From NCBI RefSeq assembly GCF_000004195.4, contig NC_030683.2:45211358-45275357 (forward strand): a stretch of DNA of 64,000 nucleotides, read 5' to 3'. Source of the stretch: Xenopus tropicalis. Lineage: Eukaryota > Chordata > Amphibia > Anura > Pipidae. Shown piece after piece: positions 22,178 through 34,607 of this stretch. The notes beneath the pieces were generated by a model. It saw nothing but the letters and a program-made list of their open reading frames with translations, did no database searches and was not told the origin of the DNA. The stretch's first letter is position 1. Each line of letters begins with the position of its first letter. Made by a program: the position numbers and the translations under genes.

Positions 22178-24683
22178 CCCTGTCTCTCTCATTCCCATGC
22201 CATGGATAAATGTTACTGCACTTTCCTTCCCTGCCCCCACCCCCCCTGGGTGTCAGTGGATATGGTTATATACGTGTGTACACACAGATTTCGCACATTT
22301 GTTTGCGCACATGCATGGGAGGGCGGGGGGCGAGGTGACCGGGTCAATTTGGCATACTTAATTCATTTTCTAGATATTCCAGGTTCTATCCAGTAGTTCT
22401 TTATACGAACTACATATCCTATATAGTTAAAGGCTTTCATTACCACATGACTGGGTAAAGAACAACATTGCAGGTAACACACTCTACAGCAGGATGGCTT
22501 TTAAGCCTATTTATCGAGTTACAATAAGTAACAAAAGTCCATACAATCACGGTTACTATGCCAAAGACTTGTATTGGTTGTCAGCTGGTGCAATCCTCCA
22601 AGGGCACTGGGCTTAGTTATTATGTTGCACAATTATCACAGAAAGAGGCAGGAAGGATGCATACACATGACTTGAGCTGGTGTAAAAAATACCTCCAAGT
22701 GTTTATTGCGGAGTGCACACAGGAAATCAAAACATTTGTTTTTAATGGAAATATCTAAATGGTTGCCATGGCTTACTAGATCTAGTACAAAATGTTATTA
22801 CATCATGAATTCATATATTTTCAGACCAGATAACCACATTAGTGGGTCAAGGTCCTGCCCAACCTGCTATAGCAAACTGTAATTTAAGATCCTGCTGTGC
22901 CCTCCTTTGAATGTGTCTGGCAAGCCATTCTGTGCATTTGTTTTTTCAGCACCTCACCCCACTAGTCATGCGTTCAATATATGTGCATTATTTGCTGACA
23001 TTGCTCCAGAAATGCTGTGTCACATGTTAAAAGTTGGTATGCATCTTTCGGTGTATGCCACAGATGGTGCTTTATAAAGTTCAGGTATACAAATGTGTTC
23101 TTACAGCCCATAAATATATTGGTACTTTATATAAAGGTTTTTGGTTTGTGTTCTGTTAAGCCCCATGTATATACATTTTCTAACAACATGTAACTATAAG
23201 TGACAGTATTACTGCTCATGTAATATTGCACAATAGTAAAATGAGGTTAAATATCCTATTCATTAACTGTGTTTAATTCGTTTAAGACATATCTCTGTTT
23301 TAAAATTAGCATAAAGATGTTTAGATTGAGTGGCAGTGATTTAGGCCCACTGAACCACAAGGCCCTTTGGCATTTCCTCAGAAAGAGGAAATCCTCTGAG
23401 GATCTTTCAGAACAGAATGTACCGTCAGCAGTGTGATTCTGAATGGAATAACTTATAGTTAATTAAAAGGTCGCAGCCCAGGCCATGCAACATTGTTGTG
23501 ATTTTGAATAAGCGTATTTGCTAGCCTTGCAGAAAAGGCCTCAGCAAGAGAAAAAATAGGCATTTCATGATACCATTTAAAAAAACTTTTTATTTCTGTT
23601 AGAAACCTATAGAACCCAAAGTAATTTATTCCAGGTTTGATGGAGTTGCTAAGAAATTGATTAATTAAGCTCTTTATAATATGATGAGAGACCCTGCCTG
23701 AATGAAAGCCCTAAATATATCAGTGTCAGATTTCTTTTGTCAAATGCAACATAATAACTTGCGTTAAAAAGATTACTATGAAGTACAGAACCCTTTCTAT
23801 TTATTGTTTGTATTAAGTTTGCCAACATGTTTGCAGCATTGCATTAGAAGAACTATAACATACAAATATAATACAAATATAAAAAGCATCATAAGGTACA
23901 TACTCAAAAGCAGCAGGCAAATTGCGCTTTCCGCAGTCAGTTGTGTGGTAAAACTGCTTTAATTAAAGGAACTTGAACTAAAATGTGCCCTTTGCAATTT
24001 TGTAAAGTTGTGCTTGGCACTGCTCATTTTATCCTATCTTCTCTTCCAAATTGAGCGCCCCTGGCAAGGCGGTAGCTCCAGGGTTCCCTCAACATCCTGT
24101 GTCAATAGGTGCAGCACACCTATACCAAAAGAACAGGGCACATACCACTCGCGTGCTGAACACCGGAAATAAACAGACTTATATATTGGTGCCACTGTGC
24201 CTGATTTGCGATGACGTGAACTTGCAGTTTCATCCCTTTAGGTGAATAGCATGCAACTGTTGCAGATGCAGTGAAATTTCATCAAAAAACTTGCCCGTGT
24301 GCATTCACAATAATTTTAGAATTATGGGGAAAAAACACTGTATTGTGGGGATAAAAAGAGTGAATGCGCTTAGAAATGCACCCTAATGTCACTTCTCTAA
24401 AACACTGATTTTCAGACTTTTCTCTGCTTCGAACACATTTTGTCATAACAAGGTTTTAGATATATGGAGTTTGGTATCAGTCATTCAGTTATAGTACCAA
24501 GAATATCTAGCACCGTAAGTATTCTTCGTAAATTTCATTTCAAATGGATTTGAACATGATGCACAAGAAGATTAAATACTTTTATGGATTTCAAAAGCTA
24601 AAGCTATGTTAAGAATTATAATAGATCAGTGTTATGTAAGCATTCCCATGGGCTTTTGCGCAATTGTATTATGGTTTTTCTAA
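22178..24683. other. Non-coding, 3' flank of fam241b
   Basis: No gene is supported. The stretch 23280-23640 is repeat-free and contains the 15-base near-palindrome CCTCAGAAAGAGGAAATCCTCTGAGG-type fold at 23377-23402 plus AT-rich homeodomain-like words, so it is a candidate conserved element at low confidence. Around 23890-24260 is a repeat-like block resembling 34165-34390: both share a CTGCAGTCAG/CCGCAGTCAG word and TTAATTAAAGG(A/T)ACTTG. Confidence 0.4.
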
Positions 24684-24872
24684 GGGTGAAGACACACGGA
24701 GCTACTAGTAGCCGCTACTTGTTGTGGCTACTAAAATAGACAATGCTGACCTTTTACTGATAACTGTCTCTACATGTGTTTTAGCAGAGGCAGTTCTTAG
24801 TATTTTTTTTTTCTGGCGTTTAGTAGCCGTGAAAAAGTAGCTACTACTAGTAGCTCCATTTTTTCTTCACCC
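24684..24872. mobile_element. Palindromic MITE family G (GGGTGAAGACACACGGAGC)
   Basis: The left end GGGTGAAGACACACGGAGCT and the right end AGCTCCATTTTTTCTTCACC are inverted, and the CTACTAGTAG palindrome recurs in both arms. TAA directly flanks both sides (24681-24683 and 24873-24875), fitting a 3-bp TWA target duplication (Harbinger-like). It has no ORF. Confidence 0.75.
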
Positions 24873-24875
24873 TAA

Positions 24876-26330
24876 TATCGTAGTTGTATATGAAACTTGC
24901 TTGGGTTACATAAAAGATGCAGTACATTAAAGCAAAGGCCACGCTTACTGTATCTCTAAATCCATGATTCTACACAGTTAATTCTTGATAAGTGTGTAAG
25001 TCAAGTAGGCCAGCCGTTATATTAATAACTTCAACAGTGCTTTCTACTAGAGTTCTTAAAATTGATTTTTCAAAGTGGGATTATCCAATGGCAATTAATA
25101 ATATTAAAGTATGTTTTTTTTAATTAAAAAAAAAAAGACTTTATATGAAACTGTTTTTACAAGGTACAAATGGCCTGTTTTGTATACTATATTTTCACTG
25201 GGAAGGTGCAGGCGCCAGATCAATTAATGGGAGGCTTTTCTTAGCAAAATAAATTTTCCCCCATCTGAAGTGCAGGCTCATACCCCTGTTGGAGGAAACA
25301 ACTGTGGGGTAATAGGCTTCCCTTTAAGTACCTGACTGGCACATTTTTTGTTTATATTTTCTGGCTGTGGCCACTAATACAGTTTAATTCTAAGTGCAGG
25401 ATCTTCAGAATAGAAACATAAATGGTTCAAAAACCATAACAATAACACTAACTTAAGCTGTGATACAGCTCTACTGAACACACCAGGTAGTAGCTAGGAA
25501 AAACAGCCCTTTAGCTGATTATCGCTGTACTTAACACAGTGGTTCTCTACAACCCATAAACTTGAATGCACCCTAAGGAAAGTGCAAGCAGTACTTGTCA
25601 AAAGAAGAAGGAGAGACATTTAAGGCCCATGGCAGACATTGGTCTTCATTGCTAGATGCCTCCATTATTTGATGCAGGAATGGAGGTAATCCTGTGGCTA
25701 ATTAATATTCCTAACAGATGAGAAATTCAGCCTTGGGCAAAAGCCAGTGATGTCAGGGAAGCTGAACAGCTCAGCGGATTTGTACCGCATTAACCAGACA
25801 TCTATTAATCTCTAGCCTTATTCATTTTCTCCTGTTCTGTGCTGGTGTCAGGTTGCATTTGAAGCATGGGTGCCCACATGCGGCATTGTAGTCATTCAGT
25901 GCAAAACTTTACTTTGTTCAATACTTTGCAAACCACAAATGACCATTGCTATCTCCCACAGCCATAAACTACTTGGAGATTTTTTCCATGAACTTGCCAC
26001 TTGTCTATGCAGCTCTAAGCGTGGTTGTGGTATTTCTGCTGAAACAGTGTAGTACAGTGTAGTAAAGCAAATCATGACACTGGCCAGTGTCTCACTTGAA
26101 GCCTATAAATTAAATTTATAATCTAATCAAGCTTATCAATGCTATTTATTAATGTATTTTTCTATTTGAGATTATTTATTGCTGTTTTTGTTTGTATGCA
26201 AACAAAAGTTTGAATGCAAAACTGTGAAAAATGTTTCCAGATGTGATGGTATTTAACAATGTCCTAATACACAAAACATACCTGCACACCCACCTACACA
26301 ACACAGCTTGTTAGTGTGTGTGCTAGCACA
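24876..26330. other. Non-coding flank, no gene seen
   Basis: No exon-like ORF or named repeat. A poly-A/T-rich patch lies at 25110-25140. Confidence 0.5.
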
Positions 26331-26607
26331 GATATGGGACCTGGGGTTTTTCCAGATAAGAGATCTTTCTGTAATTTGGTTCTTAATACCTAAAATCTAC
26401 AAAAAAATTATTTATACCCAATGGGATTGTTTTGCCTCCAATATAGTTTAATTATATCGTATTTGGGCTCAAGTACAAAGAACTTCATTATTACAGAGAA
26501 AAAGGAAATCATTTTTACAAATTGTAATTATTTGATTAAAATAGAGTCTTCCATAAAGCAGAGATTTCTAGATAATGGGTTTCCATATAACAGATCCCAT
26601 ACCTGTA
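26331..26607. mobile_element. MITE family A copy
   Basis: It begins AGATATGGGACCTGGGGTTT and ends ACAGATCCCATACCTGT. The first family block (TTATCCAGAATGCTCG) is missing from the left end, so this copy has a 5' deletion. The AATAGAGTC and TTTTGCCTCCAATA blocks are present. Confidence 0.8.
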
Positions 26608-27772
26608 TATTCATATTGACACAGTAGACTCCTATATCAGCGGTTACTTTGTAAACACTGCTGGGATCAGAGGCAGCCCATTGCAACACAGCCCGCGGCT
26701 CAGTGGTTGGGAACCCCTGTTCAATATTATTATTATATAAATATATTCTGTTTAGTGCATTATGATCTCTCTTGATTTCTTAAGCTGTTTAGATAAACAT
26801 AAAGATCCCTGCTAGATCTGAATAGCTTTGGCTAAATGTATTCAATAATTTTAAAGCATCATCCTTTTGGCTGTAGTCTCTCTGACTTTTAAATCTGGTC
26901 ATGCATAGTGCAGTATGGTATTAACAAAATAAGTGGGCAGGAGTAGGTAGATGTGGCATCAACATTTTTCTGCAAGAACCCCCGAAATTTGGACATTTAT
27001 TTATTAAGTCAATGGGAGTTTGTAGACCCATTGAAAATTTGATCGCAATCTGATTTTTTTTTCATGGTTTACTTTGAAGTGTAATCTTCAAAACATTACA
27101 CACACTAAAAAGTCAATGCTACTCATTTGCACCTACGGTACAAACCTATAAGGCTAATGGCATGCCAGGTTCTGCTCTAGTAGATAAACAACTGAAATCC
27201 TCCGGGTCCCTTCACATTAGATTTTTAAGTAAAGCACTTATTTCACTTCCATTAAAGTCTATGGGCAGGCAACCTGCGTGGTTTCGGGAGGAAATACAGT
27301 GTTTGTGAATCCTCTTGGTGTGAGAAAATTAAAGTAAAAAAACAAATCACCACTCAAGATTCTGGTTTTCTAAAATATCTACCATGACCACTACAGTACA
27401 GTTAGCCATTGCAAGGAATTAAACATTTGCTTTTAATATCCTACTCCATTTAAATAATGAAACCTAATTTCTGATCATTGCTTTGGGTTACTTTCAGAGT
27501 GCAAAATCACACCATTAGTTAAAAAGGGATCATGAGTTTTTACAGGAGGGTGATGTCATGCAACAGAAGGTAATTGAAGCTTGTAATGTATTACAAGGAA
27601 TATTTATTAGTACTGTAGACTGCATAGTTAAATCAGTACATATATGAATTTGGCCACATTGGAAACTGTCACTAGTACTGTGGCCCATCAGTGTCACAGG
27701 CTTAAAAGGCATATAAATCTTTCCTGAAACTTAATTTTCTGTACCACCATAGTTTCATTGGGCGTCACAACT
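26608..27772. other. Non-coding, with a short hAT-like scrap
   Basis: The segment near 26650-26720 (GGCAGCCCATTGCAACAC and CAGTGGTTGGGAACCCCTG) resembles the end of a frog hAT-type repeat. The remainder has no recognisable gene or element. Confidence 0.4.
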
Positions 27773-27900
27773 TAAGGTGGCCATACATTGAAAGATCTAC
27801 TTATTTGTTGTGGATGCCCTATTTTTGGCCAGATATTAATTGGGAAAGCCCCATACAGAGGGCAGAATTAGCATCTTAAATCTACCGGAGTATGGCCACA
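27773..27900. mobile_element. Short MITE of the GGTGGCCATACA type
   Basis: The ends AAGGTGGCCATACATTG and GGAGTATGGCCACATT are imperfect inverted repeats. The same terminal word recurs at 53893 (GGTGCCCATACACTG) and at 54720 (CGTGTATGGCCACC). Confidence 0.55.
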
Positions 27901-28399
27901 TTATGACATGCAAGAGGATTTTCTAAATAGAACAAGTGGTCTGTGCCAAATGGAGGCAGGAATGACATGGGCCATTGTCCTAAATTGCTAAATAATTCAG
28001 GATCTAGTATGGATTAGGCCAGATTCTAACATTCTTTGCAAGATTAGAATGTGGCTACATATACATATGGTATTTTGCCACCCCAAATACAAACATTTAC
28101 AATCATTTGACTTTTTAGTCCACTGGACATCTGAATGCAGCATCTCTGTGTTCAAAATGTAAGAGAATATGGTTTTATTGTTAGGCATAATTTTGAATAG
28201 GGAAAGAGTTGAGGACCCAAATCCATAGCTAAGCAGCTGGGGTTGTTAAATGTTGGGCATTTAACAGTCCCTAACTTAAGTTTTTCTTTAGGTGGAGAAT
28301 CATAAAATAAAATAAATCACATCCAACATGCCATACCTAAAATCCCCACACCCTACCATTGTCAGCTGTGCAAGTTTCAAATGAAAACTATAAGTAAAC

Positions 28400-28556
28400 T
28401 ATTAAGTGGCCAGTCTTCATGTGCAACAAAAAATGATAAAGGTAGGGTATCTCACTGTCACATGCCATTTTTGATGTGGCTGCACCATTTTGACACCACT
28501 GTGACTTATGACTATTTTTTTTGACAGCGAATTTTGATGAAAAAACTCATCTCTAC
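28400..28556. repeat. Frog repeat fragment ending in ACTCATCTCTA
   Basis: The words TTTTTTTTGACAGCGAATTTTGATG and CTCATCTCTA (here split by position) are typical of a frog repeat also seen at 50034-50390, which ends GCTCATCACTAG. Only one end is visible here. Confidence 0.4.
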
Positions 28557-28571
28557 TGCTTATCTCCTCAG

Positions 28572-28740
28572 AAGCAAGAATAATAGGAACAAAAGACTGG
28601 TCCAAAGAATAACTCAGAAACTCACAACAGTGCAGAAGAGGCCAAGCTTCACTGCCCCAGTCTTCAGCGAGCGGAGCAGAACCAACCCTATGGATAAAGA
28701 GCCGGGACTCAATGAGCAGTCTTTCAAACAGGTGTTATGA
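28572..28740 (+). CDS. Exon-like ORF of unknown product, possible terminal exon
   Basis: A pyrimidine-rich acceptor (CTGCTTATCTCCTCAG) precedes an open frame of 55 codons that ends at TGA 28738-28740. AATAAA follows at 28784-28789, a layout expected of a last exon. The frame reads from SKNNRNKRLVQRITQKLTTV to EPGLNEQSFKQVL. It is basic, Ser/Arg/Lys-rich, low in hydrophobic residues and unlike the low-quality ORFs around it. A weak donor (CAG|GTGTTA) at 28732 would allow use as an internal exon instead. I do not recognise the protein, and no upstream exon is evident. It may be a lineage-specific gene, a retrocopy fragment or chance. Confidence 0.3.
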
Positions 28741-28789
28741 TAACACTAAACACATAAGGCTCTATTATTATATTCTGTACCTGAATAAA

Positions 28790-29022
28790 TTCTACTTGGT
28801 TCTTTTACATGCCTATTTGGGAGACTGCTCATTGAGTGTCTGCTCTCTTTCCATATGGTTATCTCCTAAGCAGGTTAAATCTGTATTGGATGGCGGTTTT
28901 CAGTGAATTTGTTTTAATCATCCTGTCCGTTGTATTTTCTCTTCTATCTAATTGGTTAAAATGAAATACAGTGTGAAAACTTTGCAACCTATTTTAGCCA
29001 TTATATGTTTTGGAAGAGATGC
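28790..29022. other. Non-coding spacer
   Basis: Nothing recognisable between the exon-like ORF and the LINE fragment. Confidence 0.5.
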
Positions 29023-29349
29023 AGTTACATAGGGTTGAAAAAAGACCATCAAGTTTAACCCTTCCAAGTAAACCCAGCACACACAAACCTATACTGACCT
29101 ATTTACACACTCACATACATAAACTATAGATCAACATCAATACTAACTGTAGATATTAGTATCACACTAGCCTTGGATACTATGCTTGTTCAAGAGCTCA
29201 TCCAGGCTCCTCTTAAAGGCATAAACAGAATCTATTATCACAACATCACTAGAAAGGGCATTCCCCAACCTCACTGCCCTCACCGTAACCACCTACCCTG
29301 CTTCAAATGAAAGTTCCTTGACAGTCTAACCTTATAGTTTATATCTTAG
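29023..29349 (-). mobile_element. CR1/L2-like LINE 3' fragment
   Basis: The block GTTACATAGGGTTGAAAAAA (29024 onwards) and the following text match the 3' end of the longer element at 31253, in the same orientation. Small deletions around 29286-29320 break the frame. It is a 5'-truncated dead copy. Confidence 0.8.
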
Positions 29350-31204
29350 TTACAGGGCAATTGCACACAGAAGGACTCATTTTCTAAGCCCTTGGACACA
29401 ATTGTAGGAGCCCTAAAGGGGAGCAAGAACATGTCCCTTAGTTCTTATTCTAAGAGCACTTGCGCCTAATGGTGTGATGTTCTTTGCAGGGAGCATCAGT
29501 TGTAAAGTAAATAAGCAAGAACTTTGGGGAATCCATACAAGATTACCAAAAAAGAAAAATGTAAGCGATACAAGGTACAGTTTTTATATAGAATTTTTTT
29601 GTTTGATAAAGTGAGTGATCACAGGTGGGTAATGCCTCAGCACACTTTAAAAATATATAAATGCAGGTAATATGGGACATATGCCAGCAAAACTTGCTTT
29701 GCATTGTAAAGAATGTAAAGTATGAAAAAAATGGAAATGATGCAGGTACATTTAGATGGATATTATGAAGTTATCCTATCTTTTAGGAATGTTAGAATAT
29801 ATTCTTACTATGTAGGTTAAAAGTGATAACTTGCCTTTTGGTATTAGCTCCATGCAGGGCTCCTAAATACTTTCAGATAATGGCTCTATGGGGTTAAGTT
29901 GCACTGGGGGATAATACAATTAATGTGATGTCCCCTTGTTGGAATTAGTTGGCCTGAGACCCAAAGGTTAGCAGTGCTTGGGAAGAGCATGCAAAGTGTA
30001 GTATTTTCCCCACACATACAAAGCTTCAATCCCTTTAGCAGCTGCCTGAACAGTGTAAGGTTCCATGGCTCACCCAAAAGACAACTGAATTTTATTTGAG
30101 CTGAATGCGTGCACACCAATATAGATGACATTTTCATTGCAAACTAACAAGGAGAAAAATCCAATTACATCACAAAGGGGGCTCCCTAATAGACTATTTG
30201 CTGTGTGTGGGTCTGTGTTGTTGAGTTAAAGGCTTTCTCAAAAATTGCATGCAGACAGCACGGCGCAGAGACAATCCATCAGCGACACAAAGCCAGGGGT
30301 GAAAAACTCACTCGCCTTTTGTCTGCATTCAGGGACAAAAAGAAAAAGAGCAACATTTCAACGTCGAGGGAATGTCGGTTGAAGTAAAATAATAATCTGC
30401 ACAATGCTTTTAAAAGGTCATTTTTTAAAAAAAAAAAAGTATTTTTTTGGGTTTTTTTTCAGAACTTTTGGTATGTTAAAGGGGGCCAGTATTAGCCTAC
30501 TTTTCAGACTGTTGCGTATGCTTGTACCTTGCTGGTTTTGCTCCATGTAATGAACAGAAAGATCAGGCAACTGCCCCAAAATAGTGGTGCAAATACTATT
30601 GCAAATGACAGTACCCTAAGTACTAAATGATGGGAGACTGAAACATTGCCACAAAATGTTTTCTGATTTAATAAATGGAGGAATCCCTCTACCACTGAGA
30701 GAATGTGCATTTCTCCTCCTGCTGTACTTGGGACCTTGCTAGTGGGCTATCTAGGTCCTTATTATGCCATGCCGCAATGCCGTATTCCCATAACAATATT
30801 AGGAGTTTGTTTCACACACTCATAGAAATAAAGTATACCTTTTTGTACTTAATAAAAACTATAATTTAAAATGTAAATTTTTACCCAAACTATATAGAAC
30901 CCCTTCCATAATACATGAAAGAGTCACAAAGGCTGCAGGAGAATACGTAGGCTAATTAAAATATCATGGAAGATATGAAGACCTGAAAATCACTAGCTGA
31001 GCGGTCAATGCATAATTTATAGCATCATGCTGCAAAGGGGGGTTGTATTAGGGAAAGACTAAAGCAATAAAAATGCCAAGGTACACTTCTAACACTGATC
31101 CAATCTGTATATGGTGCTCATACTCACCTGTGTGTGTCTGGATTCAGCTTCAAGGGCATATGTTTAATCAACCTTATTTCAAAGGCGAGGTGTGAAAATA
31201 CTTA
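29350..31204. other. Non-coding; 30.2-30.4 kb looks constrained
   Basis: No gene is supported. The stretch 30190-30420 is repeat-free with words such as TTAAAGGCTTTCTC, ATTGCATGCAGAC and GCCTTTTGTCTGCATT. I flag it as possibly conserved regulatory DNA by appearance only. A poly-A/poly-T patch lies at 30421-30460. Confidence 0.4.
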
Positions 31205-31252
31205 GATTGTAAGCTCTACGGGGCAGGGACCTCCTTCCTACTGTGTCTCATA

Positions 31253-32674
31253 GTTACATAGTTACATAGGGTTGAAAAAAGACCATTGTCCATCAAGTTC
31301 AACCCATCCGAGTAAACCCAGCACACAACCTATACTTACCAATCTATACACTCACATACATAAACTATATATACAACCAGTAATACTAACTGTAGATATT
31401 AGTATCACAATAGCCTTGGATATTCTGTTTGTTCAAAAACTCATCCAGGCCCCTCTTAAAGGCATTAACAGAGTCTGCCATTACCACATCACTAGGAAGG
31501 GCATTCCACAACCTCACTGCCCTCACCGTGAAAAACCACCTACGCTGCTTCAAATGGAAGCTCTGTTCCTCTAATCTATAGGGGTGACCTCTGGTGCGTT
31601 GATTGTTTTTATGGGAAAAAAGAACATCCCCCATCTGCCTATAATCCCCTCTAATGTACTTGTACAGAGTAATCATGTCCCCTCGCAAGCGCCTCTTTTC
31701 CAGAGAAAACAACCCCAACCTCGACAGTCTAACCTCATAGCTTAAATCTTCCATCCCCTTAACCAGTTTAGTTGCACGTCTCTGCACTCTCTCCAGCTCA
31801 TTAATATCCTTCTTAAGGACTGGAGCCCAAAACTGCACCGCATACTCAAGGTGAGGCCTTACCAGGGACCTATAAAGAGGCAAAAATATGTTTTCATCCC
31901 TTGAGTCAATGCCCTTTTTTATACAAGACAGCACTTTATTTGCTTTAGTAGCCACAGAATGACACTGCCTGGAATTAGACAACTTGTGATCTACAAAAAT
32001 CCCTAGATCCTTCTCCATTAAGGATACCCCCAACACTCTACCATTCAGTAGATAGTTCGCGTTTATATTATTTCTACCAAAGTGCATAACTTTGCACTTA
32101 TCAACATTGAACCTCATTTTCCAGTTTGCTGCCCAGTTTTCCAATTTTGTCAAATCGCTCTGCAAAGCGGCAGCATCCTGCATGGAACTTATAGTTTTGC
32201 ACAATTTAGTGTCATCAGCAAAAATAGAAACATTACTCTCTATGCCCACCTCCAGGTCATTAATAAACAAGTTAAAAAGCAAAGGACCAAGGACTGACCC
32301 CTGCGGTACTCCACTAACCACACTGGTCCAATTAGAAAATGTTCCATTTACCACCACTCTTTGTAATCTATCCTTCAGCCAGTTCTCTATCCAATTACAA
32401 ATATTATGTTCTAGGCCAATATTCCTCAATTTGATCATTAACCTTCTGTGAGGTACTGTATCAAACGCTTTAGCAAAATCTAAGTAGATGACATCAACTG
32501 CCATTCCAGCATCGAGGTTCCTGCTCACCTCCTCATAAAAGGCGACTAAATTAGTCTGGCAAGATCTGTTACGCATAAAACCATGCTGGCACAAACTAAT
32601 AGTATTGTAAACTGCAATGTATTCAACTATCCTATCCCTTATTACCCCTTCCAGAAGCTTTCCTACTACTGATG
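31253..32674 (-). mobile_element. CR1/L2-like LINE, 5'-truncated, uninterrupted reverse transcriptase
   Basis: The minus strand carries the last 1.4 kb of a non-LTR retrotransposon. Its 3' end lies at the left and consists of repeated ATGTAACT-like units. The sequence TCATA flanks both sides (31248-31252 and 32675-32679), a probable 5-bp target duplication. No endonuclease domain is present, so 5' truncation occurred on insertion. Related 3' pieces lie at 29023 and 46118. Confidence 0.88.
31386..32674 (-). CDS. LINE reverse transcriptase, C-terminal part, open frame
   Basis: The open frame covers about 430 codons without a break. Counting from the ORF's nominal Met at 32690, the reverse transcriptase motifs are: HGFMRNRSCQTNL at 36-48 (motif 2), DFAKAFD at 71-77 (motif A, catalytic Asp), SGVPQGSVLGP at 126-136 (motif B) and FADD at 157-160 (motif C, catalytic Asp pair). 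The thumb-like C-terminal part ends in NIQGYCDTNIYS. About the first five residues are read from the host repeat, so there is no native start. The preserved frame implies a recent insertion, but the protein lacks its endonuclease and the N-terminal part of the reverse transcriptase. Activity is not expected. Confidence 0.9.
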
Positions 32675-33775
32675 TCATACCACATGGCACTTATATATAT
32701 ATACATATATATATTTATTGTATTTATTATATCACTTGCCCTCCCTGTGTGTAATTTTTTATTCTGTGAGATTGTACAGCGCTGCGTACCCTTGTGGCGC
32801 TTTATAAATAAAGTTATACATACATACATACATACATACAAATAGAACCTGTATTTAAAGTAGCCCAAACTGAGATTGCCCTTCGTTTGTAGGCAGCACC
32901 TCTACTGTTTGGCAGGCAGATACCCTCAAAACATTTCAAAATAACATTTCAGTTTATCGTATTCAGCTATTTTAAATGAAATACCAATTTTGGCATTGAC
33001 ATGCTAAGTCAGTTGCACAACAAAGGGGGGTCATTTTGGGGTCTATGGCATCATGCATATTTGAGATGAAGAGGCAAAAACTGGTAACGGTTTAGAGCTT
33101 CTCCATTTTCACACTAATCACATCTCACAAGTACTCCTCACTCAGCAACAGTGTTCCTATAGCATATAAATACAGGTATATATATATACTGTATCGATAA
33201 ACATATTCAGACTTAGACTGGCAATCTTAAGATTCTGGCAAATGCCAGAGGGGCTGCTGTAAGATGCCATAGACATTCACTGTTTAATAGACTGGTGGGG
33301 GGTTGTTAGGGCCTCTGTGTACTTGAAATGGCAAGGCCTTTTGAAATCCAGTCTGGACCTGAACATATTCTATAAAGTTGGCTGCAAATTGACATACCTG
33401 AAAAGCAGTTATACACAGTAATCTGGAGTGATTCTTACCCCAGAGCTGCCCTAAGGCGATCCAGCCCCAACGATGCTTACCTTTCCTGCGCCTGAAGGGG
33501 TCCAAGGGGGGCCATTTTGCTAGTGCATAGAGTTCAATTTTGCAGAGCAATAACTTTGGGGGTGCTGACGCCTGAAGTAAATTTCTCAATTTTCCTTATG
33601 GCAACAGCACCCCTGAAAGTACTGTGTCTTTTCTGAGAGGCTAAACTGTGGCCTGCAAACTTTATAAAGTTGTTATTTAAGTAATGGAACTTTGATTTTC
33701 CTCAGTGTTTTCCTGTGCATTCATATATGAGTGCTTAATATGTAGTGATACATTACATATATGTATTTACTGTAT

Positions 33776-33806
33776 TATTAATAATAATAATAATAATAAT
33801 AATAAT
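33776..33806. repeat. (TAA)n microsatellite
   Basis: About ten TAA trinucleotides in a row. A minus-strand ORF here translates as a tyrosine run, which is an artefact. Confidence 0.95.
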
Positions 33807-34607
33807 GTATTAAATATGTACTATTTATTGTTATGGTTTTCTTGAAGCCATTCGCACCATATGCACAAGTTATGGCGTTAAACTGATTTAAGCGAAAATA
33901 AGTATTTTCGAAAGACTCATATGTTTTTAGTGCAGTGGTTAGTTGCAATTTATTGTGCCTCATCAGCTAGAAACATTTTCAGTCAATTGCTTTGTCAGAG
34001 TGGAACTGCATATTTCCTTAATTTCCCATCTGTTTTTATAAGCCTTATAAACAGTGCATATCATATGTAAGTGTCTCAATAATAATGAGAATTATGAGGA
34101 CTGGTATTGGCACCATAATAAATTGTCATGACTGATGGGCAGGTCCCTTAAAATAGTGAGAATTATCACTTCAGATCTCTTTGGGGAGAAGACCTAGTAA
34201 GTCACTCGCAAGTGCAGTTATGGTGCCTGCACTTCTGCACTTGCAACTGCACTCCCTGCAGTCAGCTGCACTTAAAACCACATTAATTAAAGGTACTTGC
34301 ATGAAAATACACTCCTGGTCACCTCCGGGGCCAGGTGGTATAGAAACATGGCGACTGAACTTGAAAATGTACTTTGCTTACTGCACTGGTGGACAGACAT
34401 GTACCCTTATGTAGCAATGTAAAAGTATCTACATTAGAGATTTTTTTTGTTTGTTTTGGAAATTAAATTAAGGCAACAATAATGTTGTTCATACTCTAAA
34501 AAGAATCTGAAAAGAAAAAAAAAAAGTAAAATACTATTTGCTTAACATGCATTCAATCTGATTCTTGTCATGCCTTGGAGTCTACAGACACAACCATTGT
34601 ACTTATG

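Larger units (their letters stand above)
31205..32841 (+). mobile_element. SINE/L2-type repeat with (CATA)n tail, split by a LINE
   Basis: The left piece (31205-31252) reads ATTGTAAGCTCTACGGGGCA...ACTGTGTCTCATA. The right piece (32680-32841) reads CCACATGGCAC...GTGGCGCTTTATAAATAAAG and ends in about six CATA units. The two pieces join smoothly when compared with the uninterrupted copy at 48356-48546 on the other strand. The repeat is therefore older than the LINE between them. Confidence 0.85.

Noticed and set aside
33284..33589. 101-codon minus-strand ORF
   Set aside because: Located in a GC-richer repeat-like patch; no conserved motif visible.
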